DNA of 33,335 bases from CAYVBE01 sp964448935 (lineage in GTDB: Bacteria > Planctomycetota > Brocadiia > SM23-32). The stretch's first letter is position 1. Each line of letters starts with the position of its first letter. The position numbers and the translations under genes were made by a program. The DNA lies in assembly GCA_964448935.1 (NCBI GenBank), contig CAYVBE010000020.1:1-33335 (forward strand), read 5' to 3'. Below are positions 15,652-24,057 of this stretch, in pieces. The notes below the pieces were generated by a model. It worked only from the letters and a program-made list of their open reading frames with translations, searched no databases and was not told where the DNA came from.

Positions 15652-16902
15652 TCAGCCATCGAACTGCCCGAAGACCAGCGTGACGTTGTGGCCGCCGAAA
15701 CCGAATGAGTTGTTCAGCGCCACGTTGACCGGGCGTTCCTGCGCTTCGTTGGGCACGAAGTTCAGGCCGCAGCACTCCGGGTCGGGTTCTTCAAAGTTGA
15801 TGGTGGGCGGGCAGACGTCGTGCTGCATCGCCCAGATGCAGACGGCGCTTTCCAGCGCGCCGGAGGCGCCCAGCATGTGGCCGAACATGCTCTTGGAGGA
15901 GCTGATGGCCAGATCGTGGGCGTAGTCGCCGAAGACGCTCGCGATGGCCTTCGCCTCGACGTCATCGCCGGCCGGGGTACCCGTGCCGTGTGCATTGATG
16001 TAGTCCACATCTTCGATTGAAAGGCCGGCGTCCGCCAGAGCATTGCGCATCGCCTGCGCCGCGCCCTTGCCGTCCGGCTCGGGCAGTGTGATGTGGTAGG
16101 CGTCGCTGCTGGCGCCGTAGCCCAGCACTTCGGCCAGGATTTCGGCTCCCCTCGCGCGCGCGTGCTCCAGGCTTTCCAGGATGAGGATGGCGCCGCCCTC
16201 GGCCATCACGAACCCGTCGCGATTGGCCTCGAATGGACGGCTCGCCTTCTCGGGCTCGTCGTTGCGGGTCGAGAGCGCCCTCATCTGCTGGAAGCCGCTG
16301 AGGCCCATAGGGGTGATCGCCGCCTCCGAACCGCCGCATATCTGGACGTCCGCCATGTTGTAACGGATACTGTGGCAGGCCTCGCCGATGGCGTGGCTGG
16401 CGGAGGCACAGGCGCTGGAAACGGACATGCTCGGCCCATGCAGGCCGTAGCGCATGGCCACCTGGCCGGCGGCGGCGTTGGTCATGAGCTTGGGTATCAT
16501 CAGCGGGCTGGTGCGGTTGGGGCCGCTTTTGAGCAGGCGCGTATGTTGCGCCTCGATCTCGTGCAATCCCCCGATGCCGGTGCCGATGAAAACGCCGACA
16601 CGGCTCTTGTCCTCTTCTTCCAGCTCCAGCCCGGCGTTTTCAATGGCGTCGTCGGCAGCGACCAGGGCAAACTGCACGAAGCGGTCCAGCCGATTCAGCT
16701 CGCGCTTGCTGAAGGTCTCCAGGGGATCGAAATCGGTGATCTCCCCTGCTATGTGCACGGAATACTCGGAAGTGTCGAAGGAGGTGATGGTTTTAATACC
16801 ACTGCGGCCCTCCTTCAGAGCAGACCACGCGGTCTTCCCGTCGTGGCCCACCGGCGACACGAGGCCGTATCCCGTTACGACGATCCGCCGTCCATTCATC
16901 AT
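15652..16902 (-). CDS. fabF: beta-ketoacyl-ACP synthase II
   Basis: The 416-residue condensing enzyme carries the complete Cys-His-His triad: C165 in VSSACASASH, H305 in NAHGTGTP and H342 in SMFGHMLGASGA. It elongates acyl-ACP with malonyl-ACP in type II fatty-acid synthesis. Length and motifs fit FabF better than FabB or a polyketide synthase. The start codon overlaps the acpP stop as ATGA, and a second ATG follows at once at 16899, so either could be used. Coupling to acpP is standard for this operon. Confidence 0.96.
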   Translation of the reverse strand: MMNGRRIVVTGYGLVSPVGHDGKTAWSALKEGRSGIKTITSFDTSEYSVHIAGEITDFDPLETFSKRELNRLDRFVQFALVAADDAIENAGLELEEEDKSRVGVFIGTGIGGLHEIEAQHTRLLKSGPNRTSPLMIPKLMTNAAAGQVAMRYGLHGPSMSVSSACASASHAIGEACHSIRYNMADVQICGGSEAAITPMGLSGFQQMRALSTRNDEPEKASRPFEANRDGFVMAEGGAILILESLEHARARGAEILAEVLGYGASSDAYHITLPEPDGKGAAQAMRNALADAGLSIEDVDYINAHGTGTPAGDDVEAKAIASVFGDYAHDLAISSSKSMFGHMLGASGALESAVCIWAMQHDVCPPTINFEEPDPECCGLNFVPNEAQERPVNVALNNSFGFGGHNVTLVFGQFDG

Positions 16903-17138
16903 TCCAGGTTTTCTTCGATGTGCTCTATCGCCTGTCCGACCGTCTCGATCTGCTGAGCGTCCTCGTCGCTGATGCTCAGATCGAACTCCTCCTCCAGGTC
17001 AATCACCAGTTCCGCCATGTCCAGGGAATCGGACTGCAGATCGTTGACGAAATGGGTGTCGTCGGTGATCTGCTCGGGGTCAACGTCCATTCTCTCGGCG
17101 ATCAGATTGATCACTCTTTGCCTGACATCTTCAGCCAC
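16899..17138 (-). CDS. acpP: acyl carrier protein
   Basis: This 79-residue, highly acidic four-helix carrier has S38 in the DSLD motif, the serine that receives 4'-phosphopantetheine. It shuttles acyl chains between all Fab enzymes encoded around it and supplies PlsX. The start is GTG at 17138, with AGGAGG about 9 nt upstream. It sits between fabG and fabF as in many bacteria and has its own promoter in the 132-nt gap after fabG. Confidence 0.97.
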   Translation of the reverse strand: MAEDVRQRVINLIAERMDVDPEQITDDTHFVNDLQSDSLDMAELVIDLEEEFDLSISDEDAQQIETVGQAIEHIEENLE

Positions 17139-17229
17139 TTATGTACACCTCCTGCAGCAGGAAGAAAAACCGTTCAAAAGACCATCTCGAAATGACGCCG
17201 GGCCATGAGGACCGCCCGAAGCGCCGTGC

Positions 17230-17259
17230 ATTGTAAACAGCCGGGGCGCGTCCTTGCAA
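17230..17259 (-). promoter_or_regulatory. internal promoter for acpP-fabF
   Basis: Minus-strand TTGCAA (17254-17259) and TACAAT (17230-17235) are spaced by 18 nt in the only sizeable gap of the fab operon. Transcription would begin about 85 nt upstream of the acpP start. A separate acpP promoter would fit the high demand for ACP. Confidence 0.55.
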
Positions 17260-17270
17260 GCGCCAAACTT

Positions 17271-18014
17271 CTACATAACCATTCCGCCGTCCACGCGCAG
17301 CACCTGTCCGGTCACGTAGGACGAGTCAGGCCCGGCCAGGAAGGCCACCACGTTGGCCACGTCCTGCGTCTCCCCGAACCGGCCGAACGGAATGTTGCCC
17401 AGCGCGCTCTCACGGGCCTCATCGCTCAAAGCGTCCGTCATGGGGGTTTGGATGAAGCCCGGCGCCACGGCGTTGACGTTAACCCCTCGGGCGGCCAGCT
17501 CGCGGGCGGCGGTCTTGGTCAGGGCAATCACCCCGCCCTTGCTGGCGGAGTAGTTGGCCTGCCCCGCGTTGCCGATCATCCCCACCACGCTGGCCATGTT
17601 GATGATCCGGCCGCTGCGCTGGCGCATCATGGTGCGCGCCACGGCCTTGATGCCGTTGAACACTCCGGTCAGGTTCACCTGGATGACGGCGTCCCAGTCT
17701 TCCGCGTCCATCCGTATCATCAGGCCGTCCCGCGTGATGCCGGCGTTGTTGACCAGGATGTCCACGGCGTCGAACCTTTCCTTGACGGCGTCCACCGCCT
17801 CGTTCAGGTCGTCCAGCTCGGTCACGTTCCCCCGCAGGAGCAGAAAATCAACGCCCTGCTCCGTGACCAGGGCCGAGGTCTCGTCGAGCAGGTCCCTGCG
17901 GATATCCAGCCCCGCGATGTTGGCTCCGTCCCGGGCCAGGCGCAGGCAAATGGCACGGCCGATGCCGCGCGACGCGCCGGTCACCAGGGCGGTTTTCCCT
18001 TCCAGTGTCTTCAT
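17271..18014 (-). CDS. fabG: 3-oxoacyl-ACP reductase
   Basis: The 247-residue classical short-chain dehydrogenase has the NADPH-binding TGASRGIG at 12-19, NNAG at 89-92, N114, and the catalytic S142, Y155 and K159 in the ANYSASKGG context. It reduces 3-oxoacyl-ACP to 3-hydroxyacyl-ACP. The ATG at 18014 overlaps the fabD stop as ATGA, with AGGGAG upstream. The position between fabD and acpP supports the FabG assignment among the many SDRs. Confidence 0.96.
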   Translation of the reverse strand: MKTLEGKTALVTGASRGIGRAICLRLARDGANIAGLDIRRDLLDETSALVTEQGVDFLLLRGNVTELDDLNEAVDAVKERFDAVDILVNNAGITRDGLMIRMDAEDWDAVIQVNLTGVFNGIKAVARTMMRQRSGRIINMASVVGMIGNAGQANYSASKGGVIALTKTAARELAARGVNVNAVAPGFIQTPMTDALSDEARESALGNIPFGRFGETQDVANVVAFLAGPDSSYVTGQVLRVDGGMVM

Positions 18015-18976
18015 GCCGTATCTCCCTTTTGCCAGTCACTCGCCACGTCCGCCACCTGACTCGCGTCGTTCACGGCTGCGCAGGCGGCGGAGCGGTCAAT
18101 GCGCCTCAAAAGCCCCCTTAGCACGCTGCCCGGTCCCACCTCGTAGAAGCGCTCGACGTCCTGCCCCAGGAACCATTCCATGCAGGACCGCCAGCGCACG
18201 GGGCTGTGAACCTGCTCGATCAGCCGGCGCCGGATCTCGTCCGGGTCCGTCACGGGGCGCCCGGTCACGTTGGCCACCACGGGGTAGGATGGCTCGTGGA
18301 ACTCCGTCTCCTCCAACACGGGGGCCAGTTTCTCGGCCGCCGGCCGCATCAACTCTGTGTGGAAGGCACCCGCCACGTTGAGCCTTATGGTCCGGCGCGC
18401 GCCCATCGCGGCGCAGAGGCGGGCCGCCTCTGCCACGGCCTTTTCCCGCCCGCTTATCACAAGCTGCCCGGGGCAGTTGTAGTTGGCCGGCCAGACGCCT
18501 TCGCCGACTTCCTCGCGCGTCCGCGCACAGCTTTCCTCGACCTGCTCGTCCTCCAGACCCAGGATGGAGCACATTGTGCCGGGATTGGCGTCGCACGCCT
18601 CCTGCATGTAGATTCCCCGGTGCCGGACCACCTCAACCGCGTCCTCGAACGCCAGCGCTCCGGCAGCGACCAGGGCCGTGTATTCGCCCAGGCTCAGCCC
18701 GGCCGAGCCGGCCACCGGTGGCATGGCGGTGCCGGCCCGCTCCTGCAGCGCGCGAAGCGAGGCCACGCTGACGGTCAGGATGGCGGGCTGCGCCACGTCG
18801 CTGCGGGCCAACCTCTCGTCCGGCCCTTCAAAGCAGATGCGGTCCATTTCCAGGCCCAGCCGCTCGTTGGCGGCCTGGAAGACCCGACGCGCCGCTTCGC
18901 ACTCCTCCGCCAGGTCGCGCCCCATTCCGGGCTTCTGCGCACCCTGACCGGGAAAAAGCAGTCCGATGGCCGCCAT
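18011..18976 (-). CDS. fabD: malonyl-CoA:ACP transacylase
   Basis: The 321-residue acyltransferase begins with FPGQGAQ and carries the nucleophile S95 in GLSLGEY and the partner H206 in AGAFHTE. It loads malonate from CoA onto ACP. The residue before the catalytic serine is Leu (GLSLG) where E. coli FabD has His (GHSLG). The same GLSLG variant is known from plant-type transacylases, so activity is expected. The ATG at 18976 is preceded by GGAGG at about 9 nt. It is co-transcribed with fabH and fabG. Confidence 0.95.
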   Translation of the reverse strand: MAAIGLLFPGQGAQKPGMGRDLAEECEAARRVFQAANERLGLEMDRICFEGPDERLARSDVAQPAILTVSVASLRALQERAGTAMPPVAGSAGLSLGEYTALVAAGALAFEDAVEVVRHRGIYMQEACDANPGTMCSILGLEDEQVEESCARTREEVGEGVWPANYNCPGQLVISGREKAVAEAARLCAAMGARRTIRLNVAGAFHTELMRPAAEKLAPVLEETEFHEPSYPVVANVTGRPVTDPDEIRRRLIEQVHSPVRWRSCMEWFLGQDVERFYEVGPGSVLRGLLRRIDRSAACAAVNDASQVADVASDWQKGDTA

Positions 18977-18996
18977 GTTTCAGTGCCTCCGGGGAT

Positions 18997-19992
18997 TCAG
19001 TATCTCAGCAGCGTCGAGCCCCACGTCAGGCCACCGCCGAACGCCAGCAGCAGCACCAGGTCGCCCCGTTCCAGCTCGCCCCTCTCCACGGCCTCCGCCA
19101 TCGCCAGCGGAATGGAGGCGGCAGATGTGTTCCCTACGAGGTCAATGTTCATATATGCCTTTTCCACCTCCAGGTCCGCACGTTCGAGGGCGCTCTGGAT
19201 GATGCGGATGTTGCTCTGGTGCGGGATGACCATCCTTATCTCGTCCAGCCCAACTCCCGTCTGCTCCGGAATGCGCTTGATCAGCTCCGTCAGCTTGTTG
19301 ACGGCCAGCTTGAAGACTTCACGGCCGCTCAACTTTATGTAGTGGTCGTGCGCGTCCACGGTCTGGTGGGAGGCCGGGTTACGCGCACCGCCGGCGGGCA
19401 CCATCAGGATGTCGGGCCTGGTGCCGTCGGCGCCCAGCTCGGTGTAGAGCAGTTCGCCGCCGTTCCGGGACCTGCGCAGCGCCACCGCGCCCGCGCCGTC
19501 ACCAAACAGGATGCAACTGCGGCGGTCGGTGTAGTCGGTCACGCGCGAGAGGACCTCGGCTCCGATCACGAGGGCGTTCTGTGCCATGCCGCTGGCAATC
19601 ATCCCGGCGGCGCTGCTCACGCAGTAGACGAACCCACTGCACGCCGCCTCCAGGTCGCAGGCCATGGCACCCCCGGCGCCGACGGCCGCCTGCACCAGGC
19701 AGCCGGTCGCCGGGAACGGGTAGTCCGGGGTGCATGTGGCCACCATGACGACATCCAGCTCGGAGCCGTCCATCTCGGCGGCTGTCAGTGCCTCCTGTGC
19801 GGCCGCGATGGCCAGGTCGCTGGTGGCCTCCTCCTCGGCCGCTATCCGTCGTTCGTGGATACCCGTGCGCGGCACGATCCACTCGTGCGAGGTATCCACC
19901 ATCTCTTCCAGATCGGAATTGCTCAGCACCTGGTCCGGCAAGTAGGAACCGATGCCGGCTATCTCGACCGGTAAGCGTGTCGCGCTCTGCAT
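18997..19992 (-). CDS. fabH: beta-ketoacyl-ACP synthase III
   Basis: The 331-residue initiating condensing enzyme has the triad C118 (AACSGF), H258 (IPHQSN) and N288 (GNTSAAS). It joins an acyl-CoA primer to malonyl-ACP to start fatty-acid chains. The Gly-rich C-terminal end (FGGGLTWGS) is typical. The ATG at 19992 has GGGAAAG upstream. It follows plsX by 46 nt in the conserved order rpmF-plsX-fabH. Confidence 0.96.
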   Translation of the reverse strand: MQSATRLPVEIAGIGSYLPDQVLSNSDLEEMVDTSHEWIVPRTGIHERRIAAEEEATSDLAIAAAQEALTAAEMDGSELDVVMVATCTPDYPFPATGCLVQAAVGAGGAMACDLEAACSGFVYCVSSAAGMIASGMAQNALVIGAEVLSRVTDYTDRRSCILFGDGAGAVALRRSRNGGELLYTELGADGTRPDILMVPAGGARNPASHQTVDAHDHYIKLSGREVFKLAVNKLTELIKRIPEQTGVGLDEIRMVIPHQSNIRIIQSALERADLEVEKAYMNIDLVGNTSAASIPLAMAEAVERGELERGDLVLLLAFGGGLTWGSTLLRY

Positions 19993-20038
19993 GAATGTCT
20001 TTCCCGTCCAACAGGGTCTTGTGCAATGGGTGGGCGGG

Positions 20039-21106
20039 TCAGTCCGTCGCGGAACGGCGCGCGGTGTCGCGGCGGATGGCCTCTTCGATGTGTTCGTTCA
20101 CGTGGTGCTGCACGAAGGACCGCGCCTCGCGCACGGCATTGTGGATGGCCCGGGCGTCCGAGGAGCCGTGGGTGATTATGATGATGCCGTTGACCCCCAG
20201 CAGCGGGGCGCCGCCGTATTCGGTGTAGTCCGCGCAGTGCCGCAGGTGTTTGAACAGGTCTTTGCACAGCGCCATACCAAGCTTGTAGCGCAGGTTGCCA
20301 CCCACCTGTTCGCGCAGCCACCCTATCATCCGCAGCACCAGGCTCTCGCCGAATTTGAGTATCGTGTTGCCGGTGAACCCGTCGCAGACCAGCACGTCGC
20401 ACTGGTGGTCGAAAAAGTGCTCTGGCTCGATGTTGCCCACGAAGTCCAGGTCCGCGTTGCTCAGCAGATCGAACGCCTCTCTGGTCAGCTTGCTGCCCTT
20501 GGTCGTCTCCTCGCCGACGTTCAGCAGGCCCACACGGGGCTGCTCAATCTCCAGCACGTCGCGCGCGAACACCGACGCCATGATCCCGTACTGCAGCAGG
20601 TGAACCGGCTTGCAGTTGACGTTGGCCCCCACGTCAATGGTCACCACGGGGAAGTCCAGCACCTGCATGGGCGCGGCGATGCCGGGGCGATAGACGCCCT
20701 CGGGGCGTCCCAGCTTGAGGGTGGCCGCCGCGGCGGCGGCGCCGGTGTTGCCGGCGCTCACAAAGGCGTCCGCCTCGCCGTCCGCCACCATGTCCACCGC
20801 CAGCGCGATGGAGGAGCGGGGCTTCTGGCGCAGCGCCTGAACCGGTGACTCGTGCATGTCAATGCTCTGGGGCGCGTCCAAAACGGAGACGGTGTCCGGG
20901 ACCTCCGGCTGCTCATCGAGGGCGGCCTGGACCTCGTCCCGGGGTCCGCACAGAACCACGGAGATGTCGCGGTAGGACACGGCGGCCTCCACGGCGCCAC
21001 CCACCCTTTCGGCCAGGGGGGCGTCTCCTCCGGAGCAGTCCACCGCCACCCGGCCCATCCGGGAAGGGGAGCCGCCTGCGTTCGGGTCTGGATCAGATGC
21101 GTGCAT
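20039..21106 (-). CDS. plsX: phosphate acyltransferase
   Basis: The 355-residue product converts acyl-ACP to acyl-phosphate for phosphatidic-acid synthesis with PlsY. Recognisable segments are VAVDCSGGDAP (VDxxGGDxxP), DAFVSAGNTGA, VTIDVGANVNCKP and VCDGFTGNTILKF. The first ATG at 21106 lies 17 nt after the rpmF stop. A second Met at 21058 matches the usual family N-terminus better, but neither has a clear ribosome-binding site. It is a peripheral membrane protein in other bacteria. Confidence 0.95.
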   Translation of the reverse strand: MHASDPDPNAGGSPSRMGRVAVDCSGGDAPLAERVGGAVEAAVSYRDISVVLCGPRDEVQAALDEQPEVPDTVSVLDAPQSIDMHESPVQALRQKPRSSIALAVDMVADGEADAFVSAGNTGAAAAAATLKLGRPEGVYRPGIAAPMQVLDFPVVTIDVGANVNCKPVHLLQYGIMASVFARDVLEIEQPRVGLLNVGEETTKGSKLTREAFDLLSNADLDFVGNIEPEHFFDHQCDVLVCDGFTGNTILKFGESLVLRMIGWLREQVGGNLRYKLGMALCKDLFKHLRHCADYTEYGGAPLLGVNGIIIITHGSSDARAIHNAVREARSFVQHHVNEHIEEAIRRDTARRSATD

Positions 21107-21123
21107 GCGGACGTGTTCCGCGC

Positions 21124-21348
21124 TTATCTTTCGACTTCGAGCATGGGTTTTCCGCGGTAGTAGCCGCAGTTGGGACAGACCATGTGCGGAGGCTTGGGCT
21201 GGTTGCAGTTGCCGCAGAAGAACCGTCGGGACCGCGTTCCCGAGGGCCGCACCTTCTGGCTGCTGGGAATGTTGGGTTCCTCCAGGCCCTGGTGGGTCCT
21301 GCGTTTGCCCTTGCGCGACTTGCTGGTTTTGCGTTTCGGTACAGCCAT
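21124..21348 (-). CDS. rpmF: 50S ribosomal protein L32
   Basis: The 74-residue basic protein begins MAVPKRKTSKSRKGKRR, the L32 signature, and keeps a four-cysteine zinc ribbon (C45, C48, C58, C61). The true ATG is at 21348. The longer open frame upstream is untranslated leader. It heads the fatty-acid operon as in many bacteria. The DUF177/YceD gene that often precedes it is not present here. Confidence 0.96.
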   Translation of the reverse strand: MAVPKRKTSKSRKGKRRTHQGLEEPNIPSSQKVRPSGTRSRRFFCGNCNQPKPPHMVCPNCGYYRGKPMLEVER

Positions 21349-21496
21349 TTCAACGTTTCCCGTATCTGGAATAGGCGGGCGCCGCCTGCCCGGACCTACA
21401 CGTGCCACACCCCCAGAAGCCTGTGGGCGATGAGCAATCCCGCGAACCGGGGCGGGCAGACAAACGGACATCGTCCTGCGCGAGAATCGAGGCATA

Positions 21497-21526
21497 ATTG
21501 TAACGCCGATGACCCCAAAATGTCAA
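21497..21526 (-). promoter_or_regulatory. sigma70-type promoter of rpmF-plsX-fab operon
   Basis: The minus strand reads TTGACA (21521-21526), 18 nt, then TACAAT (21497-21502), close to consensus in both boxes. The leader to the rpmF ATG would be about 140 nt. The 21349-21676 gap between rpmF and the divergent lyase gene holds no other gene. Confidence 0.65.
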
Positions 21527-21603
21527 TGGTAAGCCGGCGAACACCCGCAGCAGCCGACCGGGCGTGCGGCGAACGACAGCGGCACGATCCTGTTGTTCGG
21601 CGC

Positions 21604-21632
21604 TTGTCGTGCGGGCCTCGGGTTGTTAGGTT
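21604..21632 (+). promoter_or_regulatory. possible promoter of the heparinase-like gene
   Basis: TTGTCG (21604-21609), a 17-nt spacer and TAGGTT (21627-21632) preceded by TGT form a weak extended -10 promoter 45 nt before the chosen ATG. The match is partial. Confidence 0.3.
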
Positions 21633-21676
21633 TTGGGATGATGCAGGTGATGCTCATCGGAAAACGGGAGAATGCC

Positions 21677-24046
21677 ATGCTGTCCTCCGCCGGCGTCCGT
21701 ATCATGCTGGTTGCCCTGTTGCTCATCTGTGGGTCAGGCTTTGCGATAGCGGCGGATATGTCGCAGGAACGTGTGCGTGCGGTGGCGCGGATGCTGTCGG
21801 AGGCGCCGTGGGCCTTCGGGCAGCCGATATCCGACCGCAAGGCGTGGACCCGAATGGCCGCCCGGCCCGGGGCCGGGCAAGTACTGGAGCGGGCCGAACT
21901 CCTGGCCGCGCAGCCCCTGCCCGAACAACCGGACGAGCTGTACCTGGACTACTCCCGGACGGGCAACCGCAACCGGTGGCAACGGGTGGCCGGCCGGCGG
22001 CGCAGCCGCATCGGGCTGCTGGTGCTGGCGGAGTGCCTGGAGGATGAGGGACGCTTCCTGCCGGCCATCCGGCGGACCATCGAGGCTATCTGCGCGGAGC
22101 CGACCTGGGTCATGCCCGCCCACGACGGGGGGTTGCGCAACTTCCGCGGCGAGACGGTGGACATAGACCTGGGGTCCTCGGCGCTGGCGTGGGAACTGGC
22201 CAGTGCCAATCTCCTGCTGGGGAACCGGCTCGCCGCTGCCACGCGCGATCTCATCGAACGGAAGGTGCGCGAACGGGTGATCGAACCTTACCTTGCCATG
22301 GTGCGCGGCCAGCGGGAAGGCAACTGGTGGATGCGCACCACGAACAACTGGAACGCAGTGTGCCTGGCCGGAGTGACCGGCGCGGCGCTGGCCCAGGTAC
22401 GGTCCCGCGAGGAGCGGGCCCTGTTCGTGGTGGCCGCCGAATACTATTCTCAGAACTTCCTGGACGGCTTCACCGCGGACGGCTACTGCTCCGAGGGCGT
22501 GGGCTACTGGAACTACGGCTTCGGCCACTACGTGCTGCTGGCGGAGGCGGTCTACCAGGCCACCGGCGGCGGCGTGGACCTGATGCAGCGCGAGGGCGTG
22601 CGAGAGCCCACGCTGTTCGGCTCCCGCATCGAGATCATAAACGGCCTCTACCCGGCGTTCGCCGACTGCGCAATGGGCACGCGTCCGGACCGACGCATCC
22701 TGTGGTATGTGGGCCGCAAGCTCGGCCTGAACCTGGGCGGCGGCCGGCCGGAGAAGCTGTCCGCCTGGGGTTCGCTCCGAGAAAGCCTGATGTATGAATT
22801 CCCCAATTCGGCCTCCGCTGGAGAAGCCGACCGGAAGGCGCCCGGCCCGCATCTGCGCACGTGGTTCCAGCACGCCGGCGTGTTCATCGGCCGGCCCCGG
22901 CCGGGCTCCGGCTGCCGCATGGGCGTGGCGCTGAAAGGCGGGCACAATGCCGAGCATCACAATCACAACGACGTCGGCTCCTACGTGGTGGCACTGGGCG
23001 GACAGGCCGTCCTGGTGGACCCCGGCGCGGAGGTCTACACGGCGCGGACCTTCAGCGGCCGACGCTACGAGAGCAATCTGCTGAACTCCTACGGCCATCC
23101 GGTGCCGATGGTGGACGGGAATCTGCAGAAAACCGGCGGGGAGGCCCGCGCGAAATCAGATGTGCGGTTCAACGCCGCCGGCGACCAGGTCACCTTCGAC
23201 CTGACCGCCGCCTACCGGGTGGAAGGGCTGCGCAAGCTCCGACGCACCTTCCAGTACTCCCGCCGGGATGAAGGCTCGCTGACCGTGACGGATGAGGTGG
23301 AATTCGATCGGCCGCGCGAGTTCGAGACGGCACTGGTGACCTTCGGCCGGTGGAAGCGGCTGGACGACACGAGCCTCCTGGTCTACGACACGCAGGAGGC
23401 GGTGCGCGTGGGAATCAAAGTGGCCGGGGCCGTTCCGTATACCGTCAGCGGCCGGATCATCGAGGAAGACATCCGGGCCGACCACCCTCCCCTGCGGGTG
23501 GGGATCGGGCTGACGCGCCCGGTCCGCCAGGCGGCGATCCGCCTGCAGATCACGCCCTACACCCGCGAGACGCCCCTGCTGCGCAACGGCGGCTTCGAGG
23601 AGGGGGAATGGGCCTGGAGCCTGGGCAATGAGATGGCCGGCATCTCCGACCAGCGGGCGGCCGGCGGCGACCGGTCCCTGCGGATAGTAGATGCCAACGA
23701 CAGGGATGGGTCGGACGTGGCGTCGGCCCGCATGGCCGTGACGGAGGGCGCGCAATACCGGCTGAGCGGCCGATTTCTGGGTGTCTCAGGGAACGGGCTC
23801 GGCATCTACGTGCGACACCTGGGCGAGGACGACAGGCTGCTGAACGAGCGGACCAACGAGCAGGGCTGGATTGCGCCCCTGCTGTCCCTGGGAGGCGATG
23901 ACCGCCACTGGCGCCCGTTCTCGCACACCTTCCGGACGCCCCCGGGCACACAGCATGTGCAACTCTGGATACACAGCTACAGCAACGCGCGGGTGGAGGC
24001 ATACCTGGACGATCTGGCCATAGAGCCGGTGGAAGACGGCCCCTGA
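21677..24046 (+). CDS. secreted heparinase II/III family lyase with C-terminal carbohydrate-binding-like domain
   Basis: The 789-residue product starts with a Sec signal peptide, cleaved near residues 24-26 after the hydrophobic LVALLLICGSGFA stretch. The ATG at 21677 has GGAG 6 nt upstream, overruling the ORF start at 21593. An alpha/alpha-toroid domain holds NWWMRTTNNW (216-225) and EGVGYWNY (273-280, candidate catalytic tyrosines). The heparinase II/III beta domain has the His-rich motif GGHNAEHHNHND at 421-432, which forms the metal/active site. From about residue 635 (LLRNGGFEEGEWAW onward) it resembles a CBM4/9-type jelly-roll. It would cleave uronate-containing glycans outside the cytoplasm by beta-elimination. 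The substrate is not predictable. It stands alone, convergent with the next gene. Confidence 0.85.
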   Translation: MLSSAGVRIMLVALLLICGSGFAIAADMSQERVRAVARMLSEAPWAFGQPISDRKAWTRMAARPGAGQVLERAELLAAQPLPEQPDELYLDYSRTGNRNRWQRVAGRRRSRIGLLVLAECLEDEGRFLPAIRRTIEAICAEPTWVMPAHDGGLRNFRGETVDIDLGSSALAWELASANLLLGNRLAAATRDLIERKVRERVIEPYLAMVRGQREGNWWMRTTNNWNAVCLAGVTGAALAQVRSREERALFVVAAEYYSQNFLDGFTADGYCSEGVGYWNYGFGHYVLLAEAVYQATGGGVDLMQREGVREPTLFGSRIEIINGLYPAFADCAMGTRPDRRILWYVGRKLGLNLGGGRPEKLSAWGSLRESLMYEFPNSASAGEADRKAPGPHLRTWFQHAGVFIGRPRPGSGCRMGVALKGGHNAEHHNHNDVGSYVVALGGQAVLVDPGAEVYTARTFSGRRYESNLLNSYGHPVPMVDGNLQKTGGEARAKSDVRFNAAGDQVTFDLTAAYRVEGLRKLRRTFQYSRRDEGSLTVTDEVEFDRPREFETALVTFGRWKRLDDTSLLVYDTQEAVRVGIKVAGAVPYTVSGRIIEEDIRADHPPLRVGIGLTRPVRQAAIRLQITPYTRETPLLRNGGFEEGEWAWSLGNEMAGISDQRAAGGDRSLRIVDANDRDGSDVASARMAVTEGAQYRLSGRFLGVSGNGLGIYVRHLGEDDRLLNERTNEQGWIAPLLSLGGDDRHWRPFSHTFRTPPGTQHVQLWIHSYSNARVEAYLDDLAIEPVEDGP

Positions 24047-24057
24047 GCGCGGGGGGG

